Source: Superficieibacter electus
GTDB lineage: Bacteria; Pseudomonadota; Gammaproteobacteria; Enterobacterales; Enterobacteriaceae
Assembly: GCF_002915575.1 (NCBI RefSeq)
Contig: NZ_PQGD01000013.1
Coordinates: 1-64,000 of the forward strand
Reading direction: 5' to 3'
DNA length: 64,000 nucleotides
This document shows positions 1 to 12,948 of the stretch, one piece after another. Numbering within the stretch: the stretch's first letter is position 1; each line of letters opens with the position of its first letter. A program made the translations under genes and the position numbers. The notes under the pieces are model-generated. The model did no database searches and was not told the DNA's origin. It saw only the letters and a list, made by a program, of their open reading frames with translations.

Positions 1-51
1 GGTCTGAGTCCAATTGAATATCGAACCCAGACCTATGTGCCTCGTGTTTAA
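1..51 (+). pseudogene. IS3-family transposase OrfB, last 16 codons (cut by window edge)
   Basis: Frame 1 reads GLSPIEYRTQTYVPRV and then a stop. The LSPxEYR ending is typical of the C-terminus of DDE transposases (OrfB) of the IS3 family. The stop is followed directly by a terminal inverted repeat of the expected type. Only the tail is visible, so I cannot tell whether the element is complete to the left. This is a family-level call; the exact IS name would need a search of an IS database. Confidence 0.7.
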
Positions 52-52
52 C

Positions 53-77
53 TGTCCAACTTTTTGGGGTCAGTACA
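53..77. mobile_element. Right terminal inverted repeat of an IS3-family insertion sequence
   Basis: The segment ends in TTTTTGGGGTCAGTACA, two bases after the transposase stop. Read inward it begins TGTACTGACCCCAAAAAG, the look of an IS3-family end. The chromosome, here a hok-type locus, resumes at about 78. The target-site duplication cannot be checked because the left end lies outside the window. Confidence 0.65.
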
Positions 78-93
78 GAATGAGGCCAATTCC

Positions 94-183
94 ATGCCCA
101 AACAACATGAGAATAGCCTCTTAACTGCCGAAAGGCAACGACGGAGGCCGGAATGCCGAAACGTAATCTGCTGTATGGATTAA
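94..183 (+). CDS. Mok-like overlapping reading frame of a hok/sok type I toxin locus
   Basis: This 29-codon frame starts with ATG after a GAGG ribosome site and runs through the hok start region in another frame, ending at 183 inside hok. Such an arrangement is the hallmark of mok, whose translation is needed for hok translation in plasmid hok/sok loci. The stretch ATGAGAATAGCCTCTTA resembles the block at the same position in F/R1-type hok mRNAs as I remember them. The IS end stops only about 16 bases upstream, so the native promoter and the folded 5' leader of the mRNA are missing. Confidence 0.55.
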   Translation: MPKQHENSLLTAERQRRRPECRNVICCMD

Positions 184-305
184 TGGTGATTTGCTTCACC
201 CTGTTGATATTCACGTGGATGGTGCGCGACACGCTGTGTGAGCTGCACCTGAAACGGGGAAACACAGAGTTTGCGGCGATTCTGGCCTGTGAAGTAAAAC
301 GTTAA
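153..305 (+). CDS. Hok/Gef-family small membrane toxin
   Basis: A 50-residue protein with a Lys/Arg-bearing N-terminus, one hydrophobic segment (about residues 6-22), then the LCELHLKRGNTE and LACE motifs that define the Hok/Gef family. These toxins insert in the inner membrane and depolarise it, and an antisense RNA (Sok) blocks translation through the overlapping mok frame. GGAGG lies just upstream of the ATG. The gene looks intact, but an IS3-family end has removed the upstream control region, so expression probably depends on IS read-through or is absent. An antisense Sok promoter was not identified with confidence. Confidence 0.8.
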   Translation: MPKRNLLYGLMVICFTLLIFTWMVRDTLCELHLKRGNTEFAAILACEVKR

Positions 306-312
306 GAGGAGA

Positions 313-332
313 GGCGGGGGGGTATCCCCGCC
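313..332. terminator. GC-rich hairpin between hok and leuD
   Basis: GGCGGGG and CCCCGCC pair across a six-base loop, with no T-tract on either side. It may be the 3' stem of the hok transcript or a weak end for the leuABCD transcript arriving on the minus strand. Confidence 0.35.
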
Positions 333-367
333 GATCGTGATGTTAAGGTAGCCTCAATGCACCCCTT

Positions 368-2384
<2,017 letters not shown>

Positions 2385-2386
2385 GA

Positions 2387-5049
<2,663 letters not shown>

Positions 5050-5094
5050 GGTTTAGGTCCTTGTTGTCTGTCCGGGGCGCTTTGCGACGAGCAT

Positions 5095-5127
5095 AAAAAA
5101 ACCCGCGCAGTGGCGCGGGTTTTTTTC
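5095..5127 (-). terminator. leu attenuator (rho-independent terminator)
   Basis: On the minus strand an AACCCGCGC arm pairs with GCGCGGGTT across a short loop and is followed by seven T. It sits between the leucine-rich leader peptide and leuA, the position of the classical leu attenuator. Ribosome stalling at the leader's leucine codons would prevent this hairpin from forming. Confidence 0.9.
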
Positions 5128-5140
5128 TTACTGAAGAGGC

Positions 5141-5227
5141 TTAAAGTTGATTATCGCCCGCCAGTCTACCGCGCAGATGAATTGCGTTTAGTAGTAGTAG
5201 ACCGGTGAAGCGAGTTGTATGAATCAT
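5141..5227 (-). CDS. leuL: leu operon leader peptide
   Basis: A 28-codon minus-strand frame reads MIHTTRFTGLLLLNAIHLRG and then eight more residues. It has the same plan as the E. coli and Salmonella leader peptides: an aromatic/Thr lead-in, then four consecutive leucines. All four are CTA, a rare codon, which makes translation sensitive to charged tRNA-Leu supply. It lies directly upstream of the attenuator hairpin and downstream of the leu promoter. Confidence 0.9.
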   Translation of the reverse strand: MIHTTRFTGLLLLNAIHLRGRLAGDNQL

Positions 5228-5263
5228 TTAAGCCATGCTCCAGATGAATACGATATGCTTTTA

Positions 5264-5292
5264 GTGGTACTTGATAGCCTGGTCGATGTCAA
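5264..5292 (-). promoter_or_regulatory. leuLABCD promoter
   Basis: A perfect -35 TTGACA (minus strand, 5287-5292) is followed after 17 bases by a weak -10 TACCAC (5264-5269). Transcription would begin about 30 bases before the leuL ATG. The -35 and spacing agree with the mapped leu promoter of related bacteria as I remember it; the -10 is my alignment. Confidence 0.65.
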
Positions 5293-5845
5293 CCCTTATG
5301 ACTTAAAATGGCGAACATTTCGTGTAAATGCCGGTAAATTCTTTAGCTAATTGTGCTGGAAAAGTCGTTCCCTGAAAAATAAAAATAATGTTGCCATCAG
5401 TAAACAGCAGCCTGAATGTAACAATAATAACAATATTTGCAATTTGATATTATTTGATATCTTTTTATTGTATTGATTTTATTAGCTTTTGATAATTTCG
5501 CCCACTGATTTTAACCGTGTTGGGATTTTTTTGATAATATCTTGTAAATAAGAAGTTCTAAAAGATAGAACACTTAAGTATTACTTAAAATGTTATTAAC
5601 CAGATGGCCGATTGTGTATTTATACAATTTATGATTAAACTGTATTCATCAAGTAGTGGTTATGGTTTGGATAAAATTTTAGCACTTTTCGCCTGATTTT
5701 TATCATCATTGCCATCATGTAAATCTTTATATATTCCTAAAAATCAATATTTCCCTTTTGCAAATTCTATATGCATGATAAATCATATTAACAGGATTTA
5801 TCGCTGCGTAATGGCAAGGGAACTAGTGTGACAGTGGAGTTAAAT
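5293..5845. promoter_or_regulatory. AT-rich control region between leuL and leuO
   Basis: This 550-base stretch has no plausible gene. It is conspicuously richer in A/T than the flanking genes, with many runs such as ATTTGATATTATTTGATATC near 5443. In relatives the corresponding region carries H-NS-bound silencer sequences and LeuO sites that relay transcription between ilvIH, leuO and leu. That role is inferred from position and base composition; I did not identify individual binding sites. Confidence 0.6.
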
Positions 5846-6790
5846 ATGCAGGCTGAACAAATGGAACATCCTAAAACCCGCGAAGAGATTAAACCGCAAC
5901 TTCGCATGGTCGATTTAAACCTACTTACAGTATTTGATGCAGTAATGCAGGAGCAAAATATTACGCGTGCTGCGCATACATTAGGTATGTCTCAACCTGC
6001 TGTCAGTAATGCGGTGGCGCGTCTTAAAGTGATGTTTAATGATGAGCTTTTTGTCCGTTATGGGCGCGGTATCCAGCCCACAGCAAGAGCTTTCCAGCTT
6101 TTTGGCTCCGTGCGTCAGGCGCTGCAACTGGTACAAAATGAATTGCCAGGCTCCGGTTTCGAACCGATTAGCAGCGAGCGTGTTTTCAATCTTTGCGTGT
6201 GTAGCCCGCTGGATAACTATCTGACCTCAATCATTTATAATAAAGTTGAAGAAATCGCCCCAAACATTCACTTAGTCTTTAAATCCTCGCTGAATCAAAA
6301 TACCGAACATCAGCTGCGTTATCAGGAAACCGAGTTTGTTATTGGCTATGAAGACTTCCGCCGTCCGGAGTTTTCCTGCGTACCGTTATTTAAAGATGAA
6401 ATGGTACTGGTCGCCAGTAAAAAACATCCACGCTTAAAAGGACCGTTGCTGGAAAGTGATATTTACCGTGAGGAGCATGCGGTTGTTGCGCTCGATCGTT
6501 TCGCGTCTTTCAGCGCGCCATGGTATGACTCCCCGGAAAAACAGTCCTGTATTGCTTACCAGGGTATGGCATTAATTAGTGTACTGAACGTTATTTCTAA
6601 AACGGACCTTGTTTGTATTGCGCCACGCTGGCTGGCTGAAGAGTTTGCTGGCAAGCTGGAGTTGCAAATTCAACCGCTGCCGCTGAAGCTGAACAGCCGT
6701 ACCTGCTACCTTTCCTGGCATGAAGCTGCCGGGCGCGATAAAGGCCATCAATGGATGGAAGAGCTGCTGGTTTCTGTTTGCCGCCGCTAA
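5846..6790 (+). CDS. leuO: LysR-type transcriptional regulator LeuO
   Basis: LeuO (314 aa from this start) is a global LysR-family regulator that opposes H-NS silencing. The winged helix-turn-helix spans about residues 22-80 ([20 protein letters not shown], then [13 protein letters not shown]). The rest is a periplasmic-binding-protein-like effector domain. I chose the ATG at 5846 because GGAG lies six bases upstream and the length then equals E. coli LeuO; a GTG at 5828 would add six residues. The effector domain differs from the remembered Salmonella Typhimurium version at many positions, consistent with a related but distinct lineage. Confidence 0.95.
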   Translation: MQAEQMEHPKTREEIKPQLRMVDLNLLTVFDAVMQEQNITRAAHTLGMSQPAVSNAVARLKVMFNDELFVRYGRGIQPTARAFQLFGSVRQALQLVQNELPGSGFEPISSERVFNLCVCSPLDNYLTSIIYNKVEEIAPNIHLVFKSSLNQNTEHQLRYQETEFVIGYEDFRRPEFSCVPLFKDEMVLVASKKHPRLKGPLLESDIYREEHAVVALDRFASFSAPWYDSPEKQSCIAYQGMALISVLNVISKTDLVCIAPRWLAEEFAGKLELQIQPLPLKLNSRTCYLSWHEAAGRDKGHQWMEELLVSVCRR

Positions 6791-7160
6791 TTTTTACTTC
6801 GTACATAAACCGGGCCTGGTGTCCGGTTTATGCTCTCTGCTGATTCATTTTTAGTATATTATTCTGTTGACGGTGCCAGGCGTTAACGGGCTGACCGCAA
6901 AAAATGGATATTTTTCTGTATTTTTCCCAATCTGTAGCGCAAAGCTCATCCTGTTTACACTCTCTAAGCGTTTTACACTAACTTTTCGTTTATTCATGTG
7001 ATTTCCTCTCTTAAACCCATAAATGGCCATTTGGCTAATTCATTGCCTGCCTCATATCAAGCGGTTATGTTAGATAAACGTGAAGATGGTGAGTGCGTAA
7101 CGGCTTTCAAAGGGAGATGAATTCCGCTATTGACTAAAAACAAATGCCGGGAGGCAAACC
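6791..7160. promoter_or_regulatory. leuO-ilvI intergenic region
   Basis: No gene fits in these 370 bases. A perfect 10-bp stem, CATAAACCGG with CCGGTTTATG (6804-6832), lies 14 bases after the leuO stop and probably ends or protects its transcript, although there is no T-tract. The remainder is AT-rich and occupies the place of the Lrp-activated ilvIH promoter known from E. coli. I could not assign individual Lrp sites. GGGAGG at about 7149 is the ilvI ribosome site. Confidence 0.5.
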
Positions 7161-8885
7161 ATGGAGATGTTGTCAGGAGCTGAAATGGTAGTCCGGTCGC
7201 TTATCGACCAGGGAGTAAAGCAGGTCTTCGGTTATCCCGGAGGCGCAGTCCTTGATATCTATGATGCCCTGCATACGGTTGGTGGTATTGACCATGTTCT
7301 GGTACGCCATGAGCAGGCAGCGGTACATATGGCGGACGGTCTGGCACGCGCCACAGGCGAGGTGGGCGTTGTGCTGGTCACCTCCGGCCCGGGGGCGACG
7401 AATGCCATTACGGGAATTGCAACAGCCTACATGGATTCTATTCCTCTGGTGATCCTCTCCGGGCAGGTGGCCTCGTCACTCATTGGTTACGATGCCTTTC
7501 AGGAATGCGACATGGTGGGGATTTCCCGCCCGGTGGTAAAACACAGCTTTCTGGTCAAGCAAGCGGAAGATATTCCGGGAGTACTGAAAAAAGCGTTCTG
7601 GCTGGCAGCGAGCGGTCGCCCTGGCCCGGTAGTTGTTGATTTGCCAAAAGATATTCTGAATACGGCCAATAAATTTCCCTACGTCTGGCCGGACTCAGTC
7701 AGTATGCGCTCTTACAATCCCACCACATCCGGGCATAAAGGCCAAATTAAACGTGCGCTGCAAACGCTCATCGCCGCGAAAAAACCGGTGGTGTATGTCG
7801 GTGGCGGAGCAATAAATGCTGAATGTCATGATCAGTTACGCTGGCTTGTCGAAAAACTCAATTTGCCGGTGGTGTCTTCTCTGATGGGGCTGGGAGCCTT
7901 CCCGGCAACACACCGGCAGGCGCAGGGTATGCTGGGAATGCATGGCACGTATGAAGCGAATATGACGATGCATCATTCGGATCTGATTTTCGCCGTTGGG
8001 GTGCGCTTTGACGATCGCACGACTAATAATCTGGCGAAATATTGCCCTGACGCCACCGTGCTGCATATTGATATTGATCCGACCTCTATTTCAAAAACCG
8101 TGGCGGCAGACGTGCCGATTGTCGGAGACGCCCGGCGGGTGCTGGAGCAGATGCTGGATCTTCTGGATCAAGAGAATGCCGCGCAGCCGCTGGATGAGAT
8201 CCGTGACTGGTGGCAGCAAATCGAACAATGGCGGGCCCGTCAGTGTCTGAAATACGATACGCAGAGTGAAAGCATTAAACCGCAGGCGGTGATTGAAGCT
8301 ATCTGGCGGCTGACAAACGGGGATGCCTATATCACTTCCGATGTCGGCCAGCATCAGATGTTTGCCGCCCTCTATTATCCGTTTGATAAACCACGACGTT
8401 GGATCAACTCTGGCGGTCTCGGCACCATGGGCTTTGGCCTTCCTGCGGCGCTGGGCGTCAAAATGGCGCTGCCGAATGAGACGGTGGTGTGCGTGACCGG
8501 CGATGGCAGCATCCAGATGAACATTCAGGAACTGTCTACGGCGCTGCAATACGATTTGCCGGTGCTGGTGCTCAATCTCAATAACCGCTATCTCGGCATG
8601 GTGAAACAGTGGCAGGATATGATTTATTCGGGCCGCCATTCACATTCTTATATGCAATCATTGCCGGATTTTGTCCGCCTGGCCGAAGCTTATGGTCATA
8701 TCGGCATTCAAATTAATCATCCGCACGAGCTGGAGGCAAAGCTCGGCGAGGCGCTGGAACAGGTACGCCATCAACGGCTGGTGTTTGTTGACGTGACCGT
8801 TGATGGTAGTGAGCATGTCTACCCGATGCAGATCCGTGGGGGTGGAATGGACGAGATGTGGCTGAGCAAAACGGAGAGGACCTGA
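7161..8885 (+). CDS. ilvI: Acetolactate synthase III large subunit
   Basis: IlvI (574 aa) is the catalytic ThDP/FAD subunit that makes acetolactate or acetohydroxybutyrate for valine and isoleucine synthesis. The N-terminal [14 protein letters not shown], the catalytic Glu region [14 protein letters not shown], and the ThDP-binding motif [14 protein letters not shown] (starting at about residue 450) are visible. Length matches E. coli IlvI. The small subunit gene starts two bases after its stop. Confidence 0.96.
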   Translation: MEMLSGAEMVVRSLIDQGVKQVFGYPGGAVLDIYDALHTVGGIDHVLVRHEQAAVHMADGLARATGEVGVVLVTSGPGATNAITGIATAYMDSIPLVILSGQVASSLIGYDAFQECDMVGISRPVVKHSFLVKQAEDIPGVLKKAFWLAASGRPGPVVVDLPKDILNTANKFPYVWPDSVSMRSYNPTTSGHKGQIKRALQTLIAAKKPVVYVGGGAINAECHDQLRWLVEKLNLPVVSSLMGLGAFPATHRQAQGMLGMHGTYEANMTMHHSDLIFAVGVRFDDRTTNNLAKYCPDATVLHIDIDPTSISKTVAADVPIVGDARRVLEQMLDLLDQENAAQPLDEIRDWWQQIEQWRARQCLKYDTQSESIKPQAVIEAIWRLTNGDAYITSDVGQHQMFAALYYPFDKPRRWINSGGLGTMGFGLPAALGVKMALPNETVVCVTGDGSIQMNIQELSTALQYDLPVLVLNLNNRYLGMVKQWQDMIYSGRHSHSYMQSLPDFVRLAEAYGHIGIQINHPHELEAKLGEALEQVRHQRLVFVDVTVDGSEHVYPMQIRGGGMDEMWLSKTERT

Positions 8886-8887
8886 TT

Positions 8888-9379
8888 ATGCGCCGGATAT
8901 TATCGGTTTTACTGGAAAATGAGTCTGGCGCACTGTCGCGGGTTATTGGTCTCTTTTCGCAGCGCGGCTATAACATTGAAAGCTTGACCGTGGCTCCCAC
9001 GGACGATCCAACCCTTTCACGCATGACCATTCAGACCGTCGGCGATGAAAAAGTCATTGAGCAAATCGAAAAGCAATTGCACAAGCTGGTGGATGTGCTG
9101 CGCGTCAGTGAACTGGGGCAGGGGCCGCACGTTGAGCGGGAAGTTATGCTGGTGAAAGTACAGGCCACCGGCTACGGTCGTGAAGAGGTCAAGCGCAACA
9201 CCGAGATCTTCCGTGGGCAGATCATCGACGTCACACCGTCTATTTACACCGTGCAACTGGCCGGAACCAGCGACAAACTGGATGCGTTTCTGGCGACCTT
9301 ACGTGATGTTGCCAGGATTGTAGAGGTTGCCCGCTCCGGGATTGTTGGCTTATCACGCGGCGATAAAATTATGCGCTGA
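8888..9379 (+). CDS. ilvH: Acetolactate synthase III regulatory subunit
   Basis: IlvH (163 aa) carries an N-terminal ACT domain ([20 protein letters not shown], residues 2-21) that binds valine and gives feedback inhibition of IlvI. I chose the ATG at 8888, two bases after ilvI, because it reproduces the known N-terminus. The in-frame start at 8858 inside ilvI would add an unrelated ten-residue tail. A terminator follows the gene. Confidence 0.95.
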   Translation: MRRILSVLLENESGALSRVIGLFSQRGYNIESLTVAPTDDPTLSRMTIQTVGDEKVIEQIEKQLHKLVDVLRVSELGQGPHVEREVMLVKVQATGYGREEVKRNTEIFRGQIIDVTPSIYTVQLAGTSDKLDAFLATLRDVARIVEVARSGIVGLSRGDKIMR

Positions 9380-9396
9380 TGATGAAAAACACAATA

Positions 9397-9477
9397 ATGA
9401 GAAGCCCGACCAGCGCTGTTCGGGCGTTTTTTTGCGAAAACCGGGATGAGCGCATAGAAAAGCGGTTGCCCATGTGA
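9397..9477 (+). CDS. Possible FruL-like leader peptide upstream of cra
   Basis: A 26-codon frame, MRSPTSAVRAFFCENR and so on, occupies the place of the annotated fruL leader upstream of cra in E. coli and shares the AFF segment before its middle. It reads straight through the terminator hairpin that follows ilvH, so translation could affect that hairpin. Similarity to E. coli FruL is weak and there is no strong ribosome site, so this may be a chance frame. Confidence 0.3.
   Translation: MRSPTSAVRAFFCENRDERIEKRLPM
9404..9433 (+). terminator. Terminator after ilvIH
   Basis: GCCCGAC pairs with GTTCGGGC (one G-T wobble) around AGCGCT, and seven T follow closely. It ends the ilvIH transcript ahead of cra. 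Confidence 0.85.
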
Positions 9478-9553
9478 TTATTCTGCGCTTAGCATGTTAA
9501 AGGAATTTAACCTTAAAAAGGTTATGGAGTATCTTTTCTCTTAAGGGGCAATT

Positions 9554-10558
9554 GTGAAACTGGATGAAATCGCCCGGCTTGCCGGCGTCTCAAGGACTAC
9601 CGCCAGCTATGTGATCAACGGTAAAGCGAAGCAGTACCGGGTCAGCGACAAAACCGTCGAAAAAGTCATGGCTGTAGTACGTGAGCACAACTACCATCCG
9701 AATGCGGTGGCGGCAGGGTTACGCGCAGGACGCACGCGTTCTATTGGCCTTGTCATCCCGGATCTGGAAAATACCAGCTACACGCGCATTGCTAACTATC
9801 TGGAACGCCAGGCGCGCCAGCGTGGTTATCAATTGCTGATTGCCTGCTCGGAAGACCAGCCTGATAACGAAATGCGCTGTATTGAGCATTTGTTACAGCG
9901 CCAGGTGGATGCCATCATTGTGTCTACCTCTTTACCGCCAGAGCATCCTTTTTATCAGCGCTGGGCGAATGATTCATTTCCGATTGTCGCCCTCGATCGC
10001 GCTCTGGACCGCGAACACTTCACCAGTGTGGTCGGCGCAGACCAGGATGATGCAGAGATGCTGGCCGCGGAACTACGTACTTTTCCGGCAGAAAACGTGC
10101 TGTATTTAGGCGCATTGCCGGAGCTTTCGGTTAGCTTCCTGCGTGAGCAGGGTTTCCGTACCGCCTGGAAGGACGATCCGCGCGAGGTACAGTATTTGTA
10201 TGCCAACAGCTATGAGCGGGAAGCGGCGGCGCAGCTTTTCGAAAAATGGCTGGAGACCCACCCGATGCCGCAGGCATTATTTACCACTTCATTTGCCCTG
10301 TTGCAGGGGGTGATGGACGTAACGTTGCGTCGTGACGGTAAATTGCCCTCCGATCTGGCCATCGCTACCTTTGGTGATAACGAACTGCTCGATTTCCTTC
10401 AGTGCCCCGTACTGGCCGTGGCTCAGCGTCATCGCGATGTTGCCGAGCGCGTGCTGGAAATCGTGCTGGCAAGCCTTGATGAGCCGCGCAAACCCAAACC
10501 GGGCCTTAGTCGCATTCGCCGTAACCTCTATCGCCGCGGTGTGCTGAGTCGCCATTAG
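9554..10558 (+). CDS. cra: Catabolite repressor/activator Cra (FruR)
   Basis: Cra (334 aa) is a LacI/GalR-family regulator of carbon flow that releases DNA on binding fructose phosphates. The N-terminal helix-turn-helix and hinge ([20 protein letters not shown], then [14 protein letters not shown]) are followed by a sugar-binding core. Start is GTG at 9554, as in E. coli, preceded by AAGGGG. The sequence is nearly identical to the E. coli protein. Confidence 0.97.
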   Translation: MKLDEIARLAGVSRTTASYVINGKAKQYRVSDKTVEKVMAVVREHNYHPNAVAAGLRAGRTRSIGLVIPDLENTSYTRIANYLERQARQRGYQLLIACSEDQPDNEMRCIEHLLQRQVDAIIVSTSLPPEHPFYQRWANDSFPIVALDRALDREHFTSVVGADQDDAEMLAAELRTFPAENVLYLGALPELSVSFLREQGFRTAWKDDPREVQYLYANSYEREAAAQLFEKWLETHPMPQALFTTSFALLQGVMDVTLRRDGKLPSDLAIATFGDNELLDFLQCPVLAVAQRHRDVAERVLEIVLASLDEPRKPKPGLSRIRRNLYRRGVLSRH

Positions 10559-11089
10559 AAATATCATCCGACACCGGGTTAGTGGATTGAATCCTGCAGC
10601 CTGTGCGCTGATACTGTCAGCGCTTTAACCCGGAGCGTCGTTTTCAGATAAATCCTTATTCTGTTGCTGGCCTTTTATTTCGTTTTTAATTACGCCTCTT
10701 AATAGGCCCGTTTTATACCTCAGAAGTAAAATTATATTTCTATTGTATTATTTTGTTACATTGGCTTTGCCCATAACGGCTCCATCCTGCTGCTTTAACC
10801 AATTAAACGCATGAATAGTGCGCAACCAGACGCAGGCCCGTAGCCTGAATGACCAGGATGTGCTGTTAACCACCGCAAGAATGTCCTAAAATGCCGCTCG
10901 CGTCGCAAACTGACACTTTATATTTTTGTCTGATGAGGACCCTCTCTTTCGTGCTGAAAGAGAAAGCGTCGTTTTTTTCTTACAAATATTCATAGCGTTA
11001 ATTTGTGCCGCGTATTGCTCTGTATTTAATCAATGCCGTTATTACCTGTCAGGATCTGTTTTTTTACTGGCCCTGAGGTTTTTGCTGGC
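10559..11089. other. cra-mraZ intergenic region with a candidate small transcript end
   Basis: About 530 bases without a plausible gene. At 10943-10963 TCTCTTTC pairs with GAAAGAGA, and seven T follow eight bases further on, which could be the end of a short RNA or of cra read-through. TTTATATT just upstream (about 10918) could equally be a -10 element. I see no protein frame with a ribosome site here and cannot name an RNA. Confidence 0.3.
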
Positions 11090-11119
11090 TTGACAAGCTT
11101 TTCCTCCGCTCCGTAAACT
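11090..11119 (+). promoter_or_regulatory. Pmra, main promoter of the division and cell wall cluster
   Basis: TTGACA at 11090-11095 and TAAACT at 11114-11119 are separated by 18 bases. The sequence around it matches the E. coli mraZ promoter as I remember it. All downstream genes to lpxC lie on the same strand. Confidence 0.8.
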
Positions 11120-11127
11120 CCCTCTGG

Positions 11128-11152
11128 TGGGAATTTGTGGGATAAAGTGGCG
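11128..11152 (+). promoter_or_regulatory. MraZ-binding repeats
   Basis: Three TGGGA-like pentamers (TGGGA, TGGGA, TGGCG) start at 11128, 11138 and 11148, exactly one helical turn apart. MraZ autorepresses Pmra through such 10-bp-phased TGGGN direct repeats. They lie just downstream of the -10, so bound MraZ would block initiation or clearance. Confidence 0.8.
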
Positions 11153-11169
11153 AAAAGGGGTGAGCGGGC

Positions 11170-11628
11170 ATGTTCCGTGGAGCGGCACAGGTCAATCTTG
11201 ACAGCAAAGGGCGGTTAGCCGTACCTACCCGTTACCGGGAAATGCTGATTGAAAGCGCCTCCGGTCAGATGGTGTGCACCATCGATCTCCATCACCCCTG
11301 CCTGCTGCTTTACCCACTGCCTGAGTGGGAAATTATTGAGCGTAAATTATCCCGTTTGTCGGGCATGAATCCCCTTGAGCGCCGCGTGCAGCGTTTGCTT
11401 TTGGGACACGCCAGCGAATGCCAACTGGACAACGCTGGTCGTTTATTAATAGCGCCGGTTTTACGGCAACACGCCGGACTGACCAAAGAAGTGATGCTGG
11501 TTGGACAGTTTAATAAATTTGAACTGTGGGACGAAACGGCCTGGTATCAACGTGTCAGGGAAGATATCGACGCTGAGCAGTCCGCCACCGAAGAGTTATC
11601 GGAGCGGCTGCAGGACTTATCCTTATAA
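11170..11628 (+). CDS. mraZ: Transcriptional regulator MraZ
   Basis: MraZ (152 aa) has two SpoVT-AbrB-like halves, each with a D-x-x-GR signature: [10 protein letters not shown] (about residues 9-18) and [10 protein letters not shown] (about 88-97). It forms a ring-shaped oligomer that represses the dcw cluster promoter, whose phased TGGGA repeats lie directly upstream. rsmH starts two bases after its stop. Confidence 0.96.
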   Translation: MFRGAAQVNLDSKGRLAVPTRYREMLIESASGQMVCTIDLHHPCLLLYPLPEWEIIERKLSRLSGMNPLERRVQRLLLGHASECQLDNAGRLLIAPVLRQHAGLTKEVMLVGQFNKFELWDETAWYQRVREDIDAEQSATEELSERLQDLSL

Positions 11629-11630
11629 AA

Positions 11631-12572
11631 ATGATGGAAAATTTTAAACATACAACGGTGCTGCTGGATGAGGCCGTTAATGGGCTGAACATTCGTCCGC
11701 AAGGCATCTATATTGACGGCACCTTTGGGCGCGGCGGGCATTCACGTCTGATCCTCGGCCAGCTTGGGCCGCAGGGACGTCTGTTGGCGATCGATCGCGA
11801 TCCCGAGGCCATTGCCGTTGCACAAACTATTAACGATCCGCGCTTTTCCATCGTCCATGGTCCTTTCTCTGCTCTCGCCGACTATGTCGGCGAACGCGAT
11901 CTTACCGGTAAGATCGACGGTATCCTGCTTGATCTTGGCGTGTCATCCCCACAGCTCGATGACGCTCAACGTGGCTTCTCCTTTATGCGTGATGGCCCGC
12001 TGGATATGCGCATGGACCCGACCCGTGGGCAATCCGCTGCCGAATGGCTGTTGCATGCTGAAGAAGCCGATATTACCTGGGTTCTGAAAACCTTTGGCGA
12101 AGAGCGTTTTGCCAAACGTATCGCCCGGGCCATCGTTGAGCGTAATCGCCTTGAACCCATGACTCGTACCAAAGAGTTAGCAGAAGTGGTGGCAGCAGCA
12201 ACACCGGTAAAAGACAAATTCAAGCATCCCGCGACCCGTACCTTCCAGGCGGTACGTATTTGGGTGAACAGTGAACTGGAAGAGATCGAGCGAGCGCTAA
12301 AAAGCTCGCTTGACGTCCTGGCTCCGGGCGGCCGTCTTTCCATTATCAGTTTTCATTCGCTGGAAGACCGTATCGTAAAACGCTTCATGCGTGAGCAAAG
12401 TCGCGGTCCTCAGGTTCCGGCAGGGTTGCCGATGACGGAAGCGCAGCTCAGCAAGCTCGGTGGCCGACAGTTACGGGCTTTAGGTAAGTTAATGCCAGGC
12501 GAAGAAGAAGTGGCAGAGAATCCACGCGCCCGTAGTTCAGTGCTGCGCATTGCAGAAAGGACAAATGCATGA
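11631..12572 (+). CDS. rsmH: 16S rRNA (cytosine-1402 N4) methyltransferase
   Basis: RsmH (MraW, 313 aa) uses S-adenosylmethionine to methylate C1402 of 16S rRNA at the P site. The glycine-rich [14 protein letters not shown] (about residues 28-41) and [13 protein letters not shown] motifs form the cofactor and substrate sites. An ATGATG start gives two adjacent candidates; MMENFKH matches E. coli. It overlaps ftsL by four bases (ATGA). Confidence 0.96.
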   Translation: MMENFKHTTVLLDEAVNGLNIRPQGIYIDGTFGRGGHSRLILGQLGPQGRLLAIDRDPEAIAVAQTINDPRFSIVHGPFSALADYVGERDLTGKIDGILLDLGVSSPQLDDAQRGFSFMRDGPLDMRMDPTRGQSAAEWLLHAEEADITWVLKTFGEERFAKRIARAIVERNRLEPMTRTKELAEVVAAATPVKDKFKHPATRTFQAVRIWVNSELEEIERALKSSLDVLAPGGRLSIISFHSLEDRIVKRFMREQSRGPQVPAGLPMTEAQLSKLGGRQLRALGKLMPGEEEVAENPRARSSVLRIAERTNA

Positions 12573-12934
12573 TCGGCAGAGTGACAGAAGCCATAGGCAA
12601 AGTAAAAGGATCGTTAGGCAGCAACGAGCGCCATGCGTTGCCTGGTGTGATCGGCAGCGATCTTATGCGTTTTGGCAAGCTGCCACTCTGTTTATTTATT
12701 TGCATCATTATCACGGCGATCACGGTCGTCACGACAGCTCACCATACGCGCTTATTAACCGCGCAGCGTGAGCAACTGGTTGTTGAACGCGATGCGCTGG
12801 ATATTGAATGGCGCAACCTGATCCTCGAAGAAAACGCGCTCGGCGATCACAGCCGGGTTGAGCGGATCGCAACGGATAAGCTGCAAATGCAGCATGTTGA
12901 TCCTTCGCAAGAAAATATCGTGGTACAAAAATAG
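12569..12934 (+). CDS. ftsL: Cell division protein FtsL
   Basis: FtsL (121 aa) is a bitopic inner membrane protein that assembles with FtsB and FtsQ at the septum. A short cytoplasmic N-terminus is followed by one membrane helix ([17 protein letters not shown], about residues 38-54). Next comes a periplasmic coiled coil with leucine-spaced heptads. Length matches E. coli. It sits between rsmH and ftsI as usual. Confidence 0.95.
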   Translation: MIGRVTEAIGKVKGSLGSNERHALPGVIGSDLMRFGKLPLCLFICIIITAITVVTTAHHTRLLTAQREQLVVERDALDIEWRNLILEENALGDHSRVERIATDKLQMQHVDPSQENIVVQK

Positions 12935-12948
12935 GACGAGTGTAACGC

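Noticed and set aside
5828-5845. GTG start for leuO
   Set aside because: The ATG at 5846 has GGAG at the right distance and gives the exact E. coli length.
8858-8887. Earlier start of ilvH inside ilvI
   Set aside because: The ACT domain begins directly at the ATG at 8888; the extension translates ilvI's tail in another frame.
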